A stretch of DNA of 64,000 nt from Veillonella criceti (lineage in GTDB: Bacteria > Bacillota > Negativicutes > Veillonellales > Veillonellaceae). Below, piece after piece: positions 62,955 to 64,000 of this stretch. Within the stretch, counting starts at the first letter, position 1. Every line of letters starts with the position of its first letter. Made by a program: the position numbers and the translations under genes. The DNA lies in NCBI RefSeq assembly GCF_900460315.1, contig NZ_UHIO01000001.1:1254501-1318500 (forward strand), given 5' to 3'. The notes under the pieces were generated by a model, which had not been told where the DNA came from, made no database searches, and was given only the letters and a program-made list of their open reading frames with translations.

Positions 62955-64000
62955 CTAATAACCAAACCGACTTGGTTTCTTGCCGCTCTGCAAGAATTCA
63001 TAACGTAATGCTTCTACAATACGTTGTGATGCAATCCCATCCCCATAAGGATTAACGGAATTAGCCATCACATCATAGGCTTCTTTGTCAGCTAACAAGC
63101 GATAAGCAGTTTCATATACTGTATTTTCATCAGTTCCTACTAAGCGAACCGTACCAGCTGTCACCGCTTCAGGCCGTTCCGTCGTATTACGCAATACAAG
63201 CACGGGTTTACCTAAAGCCGGCGCTTCTTCTTGAATCCCGCCCGAATCAGTCATCAACAAATAGGAGCGGGCCATTAAATTAGCAAACGGTTCATATTCT
63301 AAAGGATCAATTAAATGCACCCGTGCTACATCGCCTAATTCTTCCTTAACAATACTGCGTACTTTTGGGTTCTTATGGACAGGGAATACTACTTCAATAT
63401 CGGTAAAGGCATCTACTAAACGGCGGATTGCTTTATACACATGACGCATAGGTTCCCCTAAGTTTTCACGACGATGTGTCGTTACTAACACAATACGACG
63501 ATTTTTATAATCTAACGTATTCAATAACTCTTCTTCAAATTGATAGCCTTCTTTAACTGTCGTTTGTAAAGCATCAATAACAGTGTTACCTGTCACATAT
63601 AAATGGGCAGAACTAACATTTTCCTTCATCAAGTTCTTCTCGGCACTAGATGTAGGAGCAAAATGATAGGTAGCTAACGAGCCTGTTAATTTACGATTCA
63701 TTTCTTCTGGGAATGGCGAATAAATATTACCAGTTCGCAAACCAGCTTCTACATGACCTACTGGAATTTCTTGATAGAACGACGCCAAGGCCCCAGCAAA
63801 GGTTGTAGTCGTGTCACCATGCACTAATACTACATCTGGTTTCGCTTCTGTCAACACATCTTTAAGACCTTCTAAGGCACGAGTTGTCACATCATATAAA
63901 GTCTGACCTTGACTCATAATATTCAAATCATAGTCAGGAGTGATAACAAATAAATCTAATACCTGATCAAGCATTTCCCGATGTTGCGCGGTAACAGTTA
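62955..64000 (-). CDS. wecB: UDP-N-acetylglucosamine 2-epimerase, non-hydrolysing (partial, runs off right edge)
   Basis: Makes UDP-ManNAc for surface polysaccharides. The frame extends through the right edge: TVTAQHREMLDQVL is the family segment near residue 30, so only about 30 residues are missing. Seen: VHGDTTTTFAGALASFYQEIPVGHVEAGLRTGN, PEEMNRKLTGSLATYHFAPT, TTHRRENLGEP, and DSGGIQEEAPALGKPVLVLR with the conserved catalytic residues. Followed by a terminator. It uses the UDP-GlcNAc to which GlmS and GlmM lead. Confidence 0.96.
   Translation of the reverse strand, partial: TVTAQHREMLDQVLDLFVITPDYDLNIMSQGQTLYDVTTRALEGLKDVLTEAKPDVVLVHGDTTTTFAGALASFYQEIPVGHVEAGLRTGNIYSPFPEEMNRKLTGSLATYHFAPTSSAEKNLMKENVSSAHLYVTGNTVIDALQTTVKEGYQFEEELLNTLDYKNRRIVLVTTHRRENLGEPMRHVYKAIRRLVDAFTDIEVVFPVHKNPKVRSIVKEELGDVARVHLIDPLEYEPFANLMARSYLLMTDSGGIQEEAPALGKPVLVLRNTTERPEAVTAGTVRLVGTDENTVYETAYRLLADKEAYDVMANSVNPYGDGIASQRIVEALRYEFLQSGKKPSRFGY

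Overview
The window is AT-rich, Firmicutes-type DNA, coding mostly on the minus strand. The gene set (classical menaquinone pathway, selenium-type molybdenum hydroxylase cluster, AtpZ/AtpI-led F1Fo operon, glmS ribozyme, Met T-box) fits an anaerobic member of the Negativicutes. My best guess is a Veillonella-like organism; this is inference from gene content, not from a marker gene.

Layout. 1-3508: end of a peptide/glutathione ABC transporter operon led by a DmpA-type aminopeptidase. 3533-4474: a repeat-rich gap and a secreted-protein gene whose signal peptide is out of frame. 4651-8713: a complete arsRDA-acr3-arsC operon with two matching ArsR operators and a near-consensus promoter. 8961-10929: a small secreted protein and decayed flavin-enzyme genes. 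11010-11377: tRNA-Arg, tRNA-Gly and tRNA-Pro. 11586-21257: VOC protein, ClC channel and the menaquinone genes menF-D-H, B-E-C-I, with an extended -10 promoter before menF. 21319-28161: a CzrA-like zinc sensor, a GDYXXLXY/DUF2157 membrane pair, a universal stress protein, and a polar amino-acid ABC operon ending in an unknown secreted protein. 28314-36891: trpS, then the cell-wall and c-di-AMP block cdaA-cdaR-FAD oxidoreductase-glmM, followed by glmS behind its own promoter and ribozyme. 37016-43845: a xanthine-dehydrogenase-type molybdenum hydroxylase with maturation genes yqeC, mocA, yqeB and an XdhC split in two. 43922-50876: queG, yfbR, D-Ala-D-Ala carboxypeptidase, mscS, cbiZ, asparaginase and pepD. 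51045-51886: two gene remnants joined head to head, then a MerR regulator. 52054-55082: the methionine unit metA-metY behind a T-box leader. 55295-62526: the whole ATP synthase operon. 62955 to the right edge: a partial UDP-GlcNAc 2-epimerase gene.

How the genes work together. GlmS, GlmM and the 2-epimerase all handle amino-sugar precursors for the envelope, and CdaA/CdaR link this to c-di-AMP. MetA has the acetyl-CoA-type Glu111 and sits next to an O-acetylhomoserine sulfhydrylase, which gives a coherent direct-sulfhydrylation route controlled by uncharged tRNA-Met. Menaquinone synthesis and a complete F-type ATP synthase suggest anaerobic respiration or ion-gradient energetics.

I found no wholly new multi-gene system. 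The items most worth a second look are the c-subunit with an extra helix-1 carboxylate and an alanine-rich motif, the split and order-reversed XdhC, the oxidoreductase inserted in the cdaA-glmM operon, the frameshifted secreted protein, and the uncharacterised secreted protein attached to the amino-acid transporter.
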